Shown in pieces: positions 8,115 to 15,775 of a stretch of 64,000 bases of DNA. A model generated the notes under the pieces. It was not told the DNA's origin and ran no database searches. It saw only the letters and a list, made by a program, of their open reading frames with translations. The number at the start of each line of letters is the position of its first letter. Position 1 is the stretch's first letter. The translations under genes were made by a program, and so were the position numbers. Source of the stretch: QHXW01 sp035280425 (GTDB lineage: Bacteria; Acidobacteriota; Terriglobia; Bryobacterales; Bryobacteraceae); the NCBI GenBank assembly GCA_035280425.1, contig DATEFW010000006.1:73348-137347 (forward strand). The letters are read 5' to 3'.

Positions 8115-9391
8115 GGCAACTCCTGTTTCACGATCCGCTCAGCGCCCAGATAGGGCCGCAGTGCCTCCGGAACAATCACGCTGCCGTCGCGCTGCTGGAA
8201 ATTCTCCACGATCGCGACCCAAGTGCGGCCCACAGCCAGGCCGCTGCCGTTCAGCGTGTGAACGAATTCGGATTTCCCCTTTGCGCCCTTAAAGCGGATG
8301 CTCGCGCGGCGCGCCTGAAACGCCTCGAAATTCGAGCAGGACGAAATCTCTTTGTAACCGTTCTGCCCCGGCAGCCAGACTTCGATGTCGTAAGTCTTGG
8401 CGGACGAAAAGCCCATGTCGCCGGTAGAAAGCACGACCGTGCGGAAGGGCAGACCGAGCCGGCGCAAAATGTCCTCTGCATCGGCAGTCAGCTTTTCGAG
8501 CTGCTCGTAGCTTTGCTCAGGGCGCGTGAATTTCACCAGCTCCACCTTCTGAAACTGGTGCTGCCGGATAATGCCGCGCACATCACGGCCGTAAGAGCCG
8601 GCCTCGCTGCGGAAGCATGGCGTGTAGGCGCAGAGGCTGATAGGCAGGCGGTCGGCAACGAGAGTTTCATCACGAAACAGGTTCGTAACCGGCACCTCGG
8701 CGGTGGGCGCCAACCAGAAGTCGTGGTTTTCGCACTTGAAAAGATCCTCTGCAAACTTCGGCAAATTGCCGGTGCCGAACAGGCTGGCGGAGTTGATGAG
8801 GAACGGAGGCAGGACCTCGGTATAGCCATGCTCGCGCGTGTGGACTTCGAGCATGAAGTTGATCAGCGCGCGTTCGAGTTTCGCTCCCGGTCCCCAATAA
8901 ACGGCGAAACGCGCGCCGGTAATCTTGGCGGCGCGTTCCAGATCGAGAATGCCCAGCTCCGGGCCGAGGTCCCAATGTGCTTTGGGCTCGAAATCGAACT
9001 GGCGCGGCTCGCCGCAGCGCCGGATTTCGACGTTCTGTTCGGCCCCCGCTCCCACCGGCACCGATTCATCCGGAACGTTGGGGATTCCGGCCAGCAGCTC
9101 GCGGAACTGTTCGTCCAGCGTTTTGATCTGCTCGTCCAACGTGCCAATACGGTTGCCGATTTCGCGCACCTGCTGCTGGCGCTCGGCGGTATCCGAACCA
9201 GCTTTGCGCAGCTTGGCGATCTCCGCGCTTTCCGAATTGCGGCGGGCTTTCAGCTCTTCGGATTCGGTAATCGCAGAGCGGCGGCGCTGGTCGAGATCGC
9301 GAAACTCATCGAGTCCGGTGACGTTGCCGCGCGTCGCGAGCCTATGCGAAATCTGTTCGAAGTTCGCGCGAAAGTAGCCCAGGTCGTGCAT
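8111..9391 (-). CDS. serS: Seryl-tRNA synthetase
   Basis: 426 residues, the standard length. The N-terminal coiled-coil tRNA-binding arm is clear (heptads about residues 30-100, RRRSAITESEELKARRN onward). The class II core has motif 2 FRSEAGSYGRDVRGI with its Arg and Glu and motif 3 ending NGSGLAVGRTWVAIVEN, plus the VIVPEALRPYL tail typical of SerRS. The start MHDLGYFRANFEQ matches the family; nine extra upstream codons are open but unlikely. A TAGCAT hexamer ends 7 nt before the ATG with no Shine-Dalgarno, consistent with a leaderless message. It supplies Ser-tRNA, also the precursor for selenocysteine synthesis by the selA product. Confidence 0.97.
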   Translation of the reverse strand: MHDLGYFRANFEQISHRLATRGNVTGLDEFRDLDQRRRSAITESEELKARRNSESAEIAKLRKAGSDTAERQQQVREIGNRIGTLDEQIKTLDEQFRELLAGIPNVPDESVPVGAGAEQNVEIRRCGEPRQFDFEPKAHWDLGPELGILDLERAAKITGARFAVYWGPGAKLERALINFMLEVHTREHGYTEVLPPFLINSASLFGTGNLPKFAEDLFKCENHDFWLAPTAEVPVTNLFRDETLVADRLPISLCAYTPCFRSEAGSYGRDVRGIIRQHQFQKVELVKFTRPEQSYEQLEKLTADAEDILRRLGLPFRTVVLSTGDMGFSSAKTYDIEVWLPGQNGYKEISSCSNFEAFQARRASIRFKGAKGKSEFVHTLNGSGLAVGRTWVAIVENFQQRDGSVIVPEALRPYLGAERIVKQELP

Positions 9392-9460
9392 GCATTCCAT
9401 GCTAACGCAGAGACACACCTGGCGACCGGTACCTCACACCGCGGGAGCGGGCGAGATCGG

Positions 9461-9604
9461 TTATTCTTCTTCTTCGTCTTTGACGGTGACAGGCTCGAGA
9501 TCTTCGGCTTCGAAGATTTGACGGCAATCGAGGCATTCGACATAATCCACGCCGTCGCGTCTCGCGATGATCACGGTGCGATTGTGCTCACAAGCGGGCT
9601 GCAT
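9461..9604 (-). CDS. Small zinc-binding-type protein (47 aa)
   Basis: A 47-codon ORF starting ATGCAGCCC and ending in four Glu codons before TAA. It contains CEH near residue 5 and CLDC at residues 24-27, an arrangement that could hold one zinc ion. The tail (EAEDLEPVTVKDEEEE) is strongly acidic. Third codon positions are GC-rich as in neighbouring genes, which supports coding. It lies between serS and hemB, the former 70 nt downstream in the same direction. I do not recognise a named family. Confidence 0.6.
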   Translation of the reverse strand: MQPACEHNRTVIIARRDGVDYVECLDCRQIFEAEDLEPVTVKDEEEE

Positions 9605-9732
9605 AAGAGACCAATATGGTGTTTATTCTAATGATGGCGATGCCCTTGTCAAGGGGGTTCCGCCGGTTCCCCACCCGGTTTTTTACTGGCACCTGCCTTC
9701 GGTAACGTTCCCGATTGGCTATTCCCTCAGGG

Positions 9733-9738
9733 TAAAAT
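9733..9738 (+). promoter_or_regulatory. -10 element of hemB, leaderless arrangement
   Basis: TAAAAT ends 7 nt before the hemB ATG at 9746, so transcription should begin at or within a base or two of the start codon. No Shine-Dalgarno fits in the gap and no good -35 is seen. Confidence 0.5.
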
Positions 9739-9745
9739 CCTAGTC

Positions 9746-10717
9746 ATGCCCTTCCCCACCCACCGGATGCGCCGGCTGCGCTCGACTGATGCCATGCGCC
9801 GCCTGGTGCGCGAAACCCGACTAGATCCGGCTCAGTTCGTCCTGCCGCTGTTCGTCTGTCCGGGCGAGCGGGTCCGCCGCGAAATCGGCGCCATGCCGGG
9901 CCAATACCAGATGTCGATCGATGAGGTGGTGAAGGAAGCCTCCGAAGTGACAGGTTTAGGCATCGGAGGCGTCATCCTGTTCGGGCTGCCCGAGACCAAG
10001 GACGAGAAGGCTTCCGGCGCCTACGCCGATAACGGGATCGTGCAGCGCACCCTGCGTGCCATCAAAAGCGAAGTTCCGGAACTTCTGGTCATGACGGACG
10101 TTTGCAATTGCGAGTACACCAGTCACGGCCACTGCGGCAAAGTCGTCGACGGCGATGTGGATAATGACGCCACGCTCGAGTGGCTGTCGGCAACTGCGGT
10201 TTCGCATGCGCGCGCCGGGGCCGACATCGTAGCGCCATCGGACATGATGGATGGCCGCGTGGCTGCGATTCGAAAGGCCTTGGATGCCAATGGATTTTCT
10301 AACATACCCATCCTGGCGTATGCGGCCAAGTTCGCGTCCGTCTTTTACGGGCCGTTTCGAGAGGCAGCCGAATCGGCGCCGCAGTTTGGCGACCGCCGCA
10401 GCTACCAGATGGATCCGCCGAACGGCCGCGAGGCCATGCGAGAAATTGAGCTGGATCTCGAAGAAGGCGCGGACATGATCATGGTGAAGCCGGCCATGCT
10501 GTATCTCGATCTGGTCTGGCAGGCGCGGCAGCGGTTCAAGGTGCCGGTTGCGGCATATCAGGTCAGCGGCGAATATTCGATGATTCTCGCTGCAGGGCGC
10601 AACGGGTGGATTGATTGCGAGCGCGCCATGATGGAAAGCCTTGTTTCGATCCGCCGGGCCGGCGCGGATTTCGTGCTGACGTACTTCGCTAAGCCGGCCG
10701 CTCGTTTACTGAATTGA
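9746..10717 (+). CDS. hemB: Porphobilinogen synthase (delta-aminolevulinic acid dehydratase)
   Basis: 323 residues, full length. It condenses two 5-aminolevulinate molecules into porphobilinogen, a cytoplasmic step of heme and other tetrapyrrole synthesis. The cysteine-rich zinc site is DVCNCEYTSHGHCG at about 119-132, indicating a zinc-dependent form. The two active-site Lys are in LAYAAKFASVFYGPFR and MIMVKPAMLYLD, and the closing VAAYQVSGEYSMI is present. It is a single-gene unit with a -10-like TAAAAT immediately upstream and a convergent gene 14 nt downstream. Confidence 0.97.
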   Translation: MPFPTHRMRRLRSTDAMRRLVRETRLDPAQFVLPLFVCPGERVRREIGAMPGQYQMSIDEVVKEASEVTGLGIGGVILFGLPETKDEKASGAYADNGIVQRTLRAIKSEVPELLVMTDVCNCEYTSHGHCGKVVDGDVDNDATLEWLSATAVSHARAGADIVAPSDMMDGRVAAIRKALDANGFSNIPILAYAAKFASVFYGPFREAAESAPQFGDRRSYQMDPPNGREAMREIELDLEEGADMIMVKPAMLYLDLVWQARQRFKVPVAAYQVSGEYSMILAAGRNGWIDCERAMMESLVSIRRAGADFVLTYFAKPAARLLN

Positions 10718-10731
10718 TTGACAACTCCGGT

Positions 10732-11109
10732 TCAAGCAGGTATGGCAGCCGGGACAGGCGTCCGCCGCACGGCATCCAGAAGTAACTCGGCCAGCATGGG
10801 TTTATTCACCGTTATGGAGTTCGCACCTGATCCTGGACCCTCCACCGTGTTGTCGATAGAGACTACATCAATACGCGGCCAAAGCAGACGAAAAGCCTCC
10901 GTAAGCTCGTCTTCAGTAACCCGCGGCAGGTTGCGAGACAGCAATAAAATGTCGATGGCGCCATTACGTTCGGCAGTCGCCAATAACGCATCCATGGCGT
11001 TATCCGCCTCGAACACCGTGTATCCGGCGGATGCAAGGATATCAGAACACACCTTACGTAATTGGGCTCCCCCGTCCACCAGGAGAATTACCTTGGACTC
11101 AATGACCAC
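10732..11109 (-). CDS. Degenerate response-regulator receiver protein
   Basis: 125 residues from GTG at 11109, chosen because GGAGG lies 6 nt upstream; the frame is open for 31 more codons without such a site. The fold matches a stand-alone CheY-like receiver: VILLVDGG at the first strand, helix LRKVCSDILASAGYTV, then IDILLLSRNLP where the phospho-acceptor Asp normally sits in the DLxLPG loop, and a late NKP in the position of the conserved Lys-Pro. The acceptor Asp is replaced by Ser and one of the acidic pair is missing, so phosphorylation in the normal way is unlikely. No kinase is adjacent. Confidence 0.7.
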   Translation of the reverse strand: MVIESKVILLVDGGAQLRKVCSDILASAGYTVFEADNAMDALLATAERNGAIDILLLSRNLPRVTEDELTEAFRLLWPRIDVVSIDNTVEGPGSGANSITVNKPMLAELLLDAVRRTPVPAAIPA

Positions 11110-11394
11110 TCCAGACCTCCGAAATAAGACTTCATAAGTACCGCGGCGCGAAAACAAAAAGGAGGTCGTCAAAGCTGGTCGAGCCTGAAAGCTCTGAAGC
11201 AATCAACTTATGACGATTGCCAAGAGTATCTGTCGAAACCTCACGTATGTCAAGGCCCGGTATGGGTGAAAGAATACGGCGGCACTTAATGCACTTTAAT
11301 TAAGTCGCTCGTCAGTCTCCGGCGGTTGGACCGAACAGAAACGGCTGCCCGTGAATTAGGCTCACAAAATGGCAACTAGGGCCTCGCCGCTCTG
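11110..11394. other. Intergenic stretch, no gene seen
   Basis: About 285 bases between the divergent receiver and metallo-hydrolase genes. It contains the GGAGG of the receiver gene at its left end and the -10 of the hydrolase just past its right end. No further ORF, repeat or convincing terminator is seen. The middle part (about 11270-11320) is more AT-rich than its surroundings. Confidence 0.5.
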
Positions 11395-11400
11395 TACAAT
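11395..11400 (+). promoter_or_regulatory. -10 element of the metallo-hydrolase gene
   Basis: TACAAT ends 7 nt before the ATG at 11408 and predicts a leaderless message. No Shine-Dalgarno is present in the gap. Confidence 0.45.
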
Positions 11401-11407
11401 ATCCGGC

Positions 11408-12193
11408 ATGGGCCTCATGTCGGAAATCCGCGCCTTTCGGGTTCCAGCTAAATCCATAGCGCTGTGGTGGCTGGGCCAGACAGGCTATATTTTCAAGACG
11501 CCGGAAGGCACGCTCGTCAGTACGGACATGTATCTGACCAATAGCTGCGCCGAGGTCTACGGCAATCTGGGCGTGGATTTGAACCGGCGCGTTCCCGTCC
11601 TGATCCCGCCGGATGAGCTGGACGTCGACCTTTACACCTGCACCCACAATCACCAGGACCACACGGACCCCGATACCATTCGCGCGCTACGCCACAAGGA
11701 CGCCACGCACTTTATCGGTCCACACCCGAGCTGTGAGGTTTATCGCACGCAAGGCGTGGAGAGCGGCCGCATTGTGCCGGCCTGGCCGGCGTGCGAAATC
11801 GAAATTCGGGATGTTCGCATTCGGGGCGCGTTCGCGCTGCCCACCGATGACACGGACCTCAACCACATGGGCTACATTTTCCAGTTCGGTAACGGCCCGG
11901 TGGTTTACGTGACCGGCGACACCGACTTCAGCGAGCTGCTCTTCTCGGCTGCGAAGTACTCGCCGGACCTGATGATCACCTGCATTAATGGCGGATTCAA
12001 TAATCTTTCGCATTTCGAAGCGGCTCAAGTGGCGGGAAAAATCAAGCCAAAGGTCGCTATCCCCTGTCATTACGATATGTTCCCCGATAATGCCGTCGAT
12101 CCCGGCCAGTTCCGCGCTTCGCTCAAGATTCAGGCGCCGGACGTCCGGTATCAGCAGCTGGAGCACGGCAAACCACTCGTGTTTTCAGCGTGA
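11408..12193 (+). CDS. MBL-fold metal-dependent hydrolase (UlaG-like)
   Basis: 261 residues. The metallo-beta-lactamase core has CTHNHQDHTDPD (the HxHxDH dinuclear metal motif), VYVTGDTDFSE and a late IPCHYDMFPDN that supplies the last His. The opening WWLGQTGYIFKTPEGTLVSTDMYL resembles the UlaG-type L-ascorbate-6-phosphate lactonase branch, which is the nearest guess; the substrate is not certain. ATG at 11408 is preferred over one 13 codons upstream because a -10 hexamer sits between them. The next gene starts in the stop codon (GTGA overlap), so the two are coupled. Confidence 0.85.
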   Translation: MGLMSEIRAFRVPAKSIALWWLGQTGYIFKTPEGTLVSTDMYLTNSCAEVYGNLGVDLNRRVPVLIPPDELDVDLYTCTHNHQDHTDPDTIRALRHKDATHFIGPHPSCEVYRTQGVESGRIVPAWPACEIEIRDVRIRGAFALPTDDTDLNHMGYIFQFGNGPVVYVTGDTDFSELLFSAAKYSPDLMITCINGGFNNLSHFEAAQVAGKIKPKVAIPCHYDMFPDNAVDPGQFRASLKIQAPDVRYQQLEHGKPLVFSA

Positions 12194-13356
12194 CGGCAGA
12201 GGTTGCGGGCGCGAGGCGAGCCTGGTTCGTCGCAGTGCTGGCGGTGGCGCTGTCGTTAGGGTGGCAGGCTCTCGCGGTCCATTACAATTACGGGGGTAAC
12301 TGGACCAGCCTGTTTTGCACAGGGGCCAGTCTGATCCAGCCGCCGGGCCTCGCAGGCGAAAATCTCTATCGGTTCCCCAATTTCGGATACGACGGCCAGT
12401 ATTACCACTACGTGGCGCACGATCCGCTCTTCCGCCACGGCCTGGCACGCTACATCGACGCTCCACGGTTGCGTTATCGGCGCATTCTTCTACCGGGACT
12501 GGCGTATCTGGCTGCCGGAGGCCAACCGGCAGGCATCGATATCTCGTTCATTGCCGTCAATCTGCTGTTCCTGTTGGCGGGAGTCTACTGGTTAAGCCGG
12601 TATGTTGCCCGCCACGGGTATTCGGTGCTGTGGGGGCTGCTCTACCTGGCTGTACCCGCCGTAGTGGTTTCCCTTGATCGGCTCACGGTCGACATGGCCT
12701 TAACGGCGCTATGCATGGGTTTCGCTCTCTACGTGGAGGAGGACCGACCGGGCAAACTCTACGCCGTGCTGATGCTCGCGCCCTTAGCGCGGGAGACGGG
12801 AATGTTTCTAACGGCCGCCTGCACCATCAGCCGGTTTGTCGAACATCGCGTTCGAGACGGGCTCATCTTTGCAACGAGTGCTTTAGCAGCTCTTGCCTGG
12901 TACAGTTTCGTGCAGATCCAAACCGGTCCGTACGACACCGGCTCCTGGTTTACGCGCATTCCCCTCGCCGGGCTTATCGACAGAATGGTGCACCCGCCGG
13001 TGTACCATTTCGCTCCGATCGTCGCCTGGACGGCCACGGCGCTTGATGAACTCGCGCTCGCCGGAGTGCTGGTTGGCTTCCTGCTTGCGCTTTGGCTTCT
13101 GCGCGTACGGTGGATCCGGCCGATGCAAATCGCGGTTGCCCTCATTGCGATCAGTGGATTGAATCTGGGAAAACCGTTCTGGGAGGAAGCCTACGCTTTC
13201 GCACGCGTGTTTTCTCCTATGATCGTGCTCATCGCGCTGTACGGCTGCACGCACCGCTCCTGGGCTGCTCTGCTTCCGCTGGCAATGACCTTTCCGCGTG
13301 TCGGAATGCAGGTCGGCGGCCAGGTCATCCGCGTGGTGCACGGCATCTTCAGGTGA
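12190..13356 (+). CDS. Polytopic membrane protein, GT-C glycosyltransferase-like
   Basis: 388 residues with about nine or ten membrane spans (first near 10-30, then from about 105 to the C-terminus). The first loop holds FPNFGYDGQYYHYVAHDP, a motif of the kind seen in bacterial polyprenyl-phosphate-dependent GT-C enzymes, where an acidic residue in the first extracytoplasmic loop is catalytic. An ARETG motif occurs near residue 200. Function is inferred from topology and this loop only. It starts with GTG overlapping the upstream stop by 4 nt and is followed 32 nt later by the spermidine-synthase-like membrane gene. Confidence 0.6.
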   Translation: MTAEVAGARRAWFVAVLAVALSLGWQALAVHYNYGGNWTSLFCTGASLIQPPGLAGENLYRFPNFGYDGQYYHYVAHDPLFRHGLARYIDAPRLRYRRILLPGLAYLAAGGQPAGIDISFIAVNLLFLLAGVYWLSRYVARHGYSVLWGLLYLAVPAVVVSLDRLTVDMALTALCMGFALYVEEDRPGKLYAVLMLAPLARETGMFLTAACTISRFVEHRVRDGLIFATSALAALAWYSFVQIQTGPYDTGSWFTRIPLAGLIDRMVHPPVYHFAPIVAWTATALDELALAGVLVGFLLALWLLRVRWIRPMQIAVALIAISGLNLGKPFWEEAYAFARVFSPMIVLIALYGCTHRSWAALLPLAMTFPRVGMQVGGQVIRVVHGIFR

Positions 13357-13388
13357 CCGCAGGCGCCCGAATCCCGTAACATAGTAAA

Positions 13389-15767
13389 TTGCTCCGTGCT
13401 CCTGAGCCCGCTTCGCCGCCGGGCTTTCATTGGTCTCTGGTTTATATCTGCGTGGCCCTGACGACTATGGCCACGTTGCTGCTCGAACTCTCGCTTACCC
13501 GGATCTTTTCGGTCGTCTTCTACTATCACTTCGCGTTCCTGGCTATTTCGATTGCATTGTTCGGGCTGGGCGCAGGCGGCGTATTTTCCTACGCGGTCGC
13601 CGGCTGGCGCGGGAACTGGTTGGCGAAGGTAGGACGCCTGAGCGCCGTAAACAGCATCCTGGTCATCGTGGCCGTACTGATCGTTCTGGCCCAAGGAGTA
13701 AATCCGGCGTCCAGCTATCTGGCTCTAATTTACTTCACGTCGTCCCTTCCCTTTTTCTTTTCGGGAGCGATCGTTTCGCTGGCCGTCTCGGAAACGATCA
13801 GCCGCGTCAACCGCATTTATTTTTATGATCTGGCGGGCGCTGCGACGGCCTGCCTGCTGCTGGTCCCCCTGTTGAATGCTTTCGGCGGCCCAAACACCAC
13901 AATTGTGGCAGCCGTATTGTTCGCGGCGGCTGCCGCAATCTGGCACGGGATGGGCGGCTCGGCGCGCGGGCGCGCTACAAATGTCGCCCTGGCGCTTGGG
14001 CTGTTCGGTCTGCTGCTCTTCAATGGGCGTTATGGGCTTATCGGCGTTGAATACGCCAAGGGGCAAAAGCTGGAGCGCGAAAGTTTCGTCAAGTGGAACA
14101 GTTTCTCGCGAATAGCCATTGCGCCGGACCGGAGTTCGGGCGCGCCGACCATTTTCATCGATGCCGACGCCTCAACCGGCATCGCCAACCTGGATTTCGA
14201 CCGCCTTTCGGATCGCGACCGCCATGACTTGCTTTACAAGGGCCCCGGTCTACCCTATGCACTGCGCCCCGCCGCCAAGACCTTGATCATCGGCCCCGGC
14301 GGCGGATGGGATGTGGCGCGGGCGCTCGCGTCCGGCAGTCATGACATCACGGGAGTGGAAATTAACCCGATCATCGCCACCACAATCATGCGCGAGAAAT
14401 TCCCGGAACTGAGCCATGGCCTCTATCTCCGGCCCGACGTGCACATTGTGGTGGAAGACGGCCGCGCCTTCGTCCGCCGCAGTCATGAAAAATACGATGT
14501 CCTGCAAGCAACTCTGGTCGATACGTGGGCCTCAACGGCCGCTGGAGCGTTTGCGCTTTCAGAAAACAATCTCTATACCACCGATGCCTTTCGCGATTAC
14601 CTGACGCATTTGACCGATCGCGGCATCCTGGCGTTCACGCGCTGGGGATTCGATCCGCCGCGAGAATCCCTGCGGCTGGTTTCGCTCGCGATCGAGGCTC
14701 TTAAAGGCCTGGGCGAAACGTCGCCGAAGGCTCACATCATCGTGGGCCGCGAAGGAACGCGCGCCGACCTGGCCGCGTGGGGCGCCACCGACACCGTGCT
14801 GATCGCGCGCCGGCCCTTCAGCCGCGAGGATCTTGACCGGGCCCGCGCGGCAATGGCGGAAGCCCATATGCAGGCCGTTTATCTGCCGGATGAGCAAATC
14901 GGCAACCAGTTCACTGCGCTGCTGGACAGTCCGGATCCGGCGGCCTACGAGCGCGCCTACCCGTTCGACATCACGCCGGTTACCGATAATCGCCCGTTCT
15001 TTTTTTACACCGTGCAGCCGAGCGATATTTGGGACTTTCTGACCCGCGCATCGACGCGCAGCGCCGATTATAAAATCAACCGTGCCGTGCCTCTGCTTTT
15101 TGAACTGCTCGCGATCAGCATATTCGCCACACTCATCATTCTGGCCCTGCCCCGCATGGTGCTGCGCACCCGCATTCCGCGCACTAAGGGACTGCTGGCT
15201 TTCCTCACGTACTTTCTCGTAATCGGCGGCGGCTACATTCTGATCGAGGTAGCACTGATCCAGAAGCTGGTGCTGTTTCTAGGACATCCGACGTACGCGC
15301 TCACGGTAGTGATCTTTTCGCTCCTGGTATCGAGCAGCTTTGGAAGCTATGCGAGCAAGCGGCTGATCGGATCGTCGACGGCTAAGTGGAACGTAGCGCT
15401 TGCAGGAGTTGCAGTTCTGGTAGCGCTAATGGTTTTGGAAGTGTCCTGGCTGTTAAACAAGGCCATCGTACTGCCATTGGCATTGAAAATCGCGATAACG
15501 ATCGTCCTGATCTTCCCCGCAGGATTTCTCATGGGCATGCCGTTCCCCACCGGCCTCGCGCGCCTGGAGGAGTGGCACAGTCCCTCAGTCCGGTGGGCGT
15601 GGTCGCTCAATGCCGCGGCAAGTGTTTTGGGTTCAGTGGCTGCGCTGGTACTCGCGATCTACTGGGGGCTGGTGGAAACGCTGCTCGTTGGGGCCGCGCT
15701 ATACCTCGGGGCACTCGTTATTGTGGTTTTTGGCCCCGGACGTGCAGGCAAAGTACACTTGGGTTAG
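13389..15767 (+). CDS. Membrane-embedded spermidine-synthase-like fusion protein
   Basis: 792 residues from TTG. Three parts are visible: an N-terminal membrane domain of about six spans (residues 15-230), a soluble Rossmann methyltransferase-like domain of the spermidine synthase family (about 275-440), and a C-terminal membrane domain of about six or seven spans (555-790). The central domain has LIIGPGGGWDVARAL, the acidic ITGVEINP that binds the nucleotide ribose, and VEDGRAFV. The last spans contain the conserved GGGYILIEVALIQK. Family members are often annotated spermidine synthase but most lack proof of aminopropyl transfer, and the true substrate is unknown. No speD or speA lies nearby. 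Confidence 0.75.
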   Translation: MLRAPEPASPPGFHWSLVYICVALTTMATLLLELSLTRIFSVVFYYHFAFLAISIALFGLGAGGVFSYAVAGWRGNWLAKVGRLSAVNSILVIVAVLIVLAQGVNPASSYLALIYFTSSLPFFFSGAIVSLAVSETISRVNRIYFYDLAGAATACLLLVPLLNAFGGPNTTIVAAVLFAAAAAIWHGMGGSARGRATNVALALGLFGLLLFNGRYGLIGVEYAKGQKLERESFVKWNSFSRIAIAPDRSSGAPTIFIDADASTGIANLDFDRLSDRDRHDLLYKGPGLPYALRPAAKTLIIGPGGGWDVARALASGSHDITGVEINPIIATTIMREKFPELSHGLYLRPDVHIVVEDGRAFVRRSHEKYDVLQATLVDTWASTAAGAFALSENNLYTTDAFRDYLTHLTDRGILAFTRWGFDPPRESLRLVSLAIEALKGLGETSPKAHIIVGREGTRADLAAWGATDTVLIARRPFSREDLDRARAAMAEAHMQAVYLPDEQIGNQFTALLDSPDPAAYERAYPFDITPVTDNRPFFFYTVQPSDIWDFLTRASTRSADYKINRAVPLLFELLAISIFATLIILALPRMVLRTRIPRTKGLLAFLTYFLVIGGGYILIEVALIQKLVLFLGHPTYALTVVIFSLLVSSSFGSYASKRLIGSSTAKWNVALAGVAVLVALMVLEVSWLLNKAIVLPLALKIAITIVLIFPAGFLMGMPFPTGLARLEEWHSPSVRWAWSLNAAASVLGSVAALVLAIYWGLVETLLVGAALYLGALVIVVFGPGRAGKVHLG

Positions 15768-15775
15768 GAGGCCCC

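Noticed and set aside
8258..9631. Open frame of 457 codons on the plus strand
   Set aside because: It is antisense to serS, whose class II motifs are complete; the frame has no motif and an Arg/Gln-rich composition typical of a shadow.
9661..9690. GC-rich repeat followed by TTTTTT before hemB as a terminator
   Set aside because: The stem is only about four pairs (CCGG/CCGG), so it is too weak.
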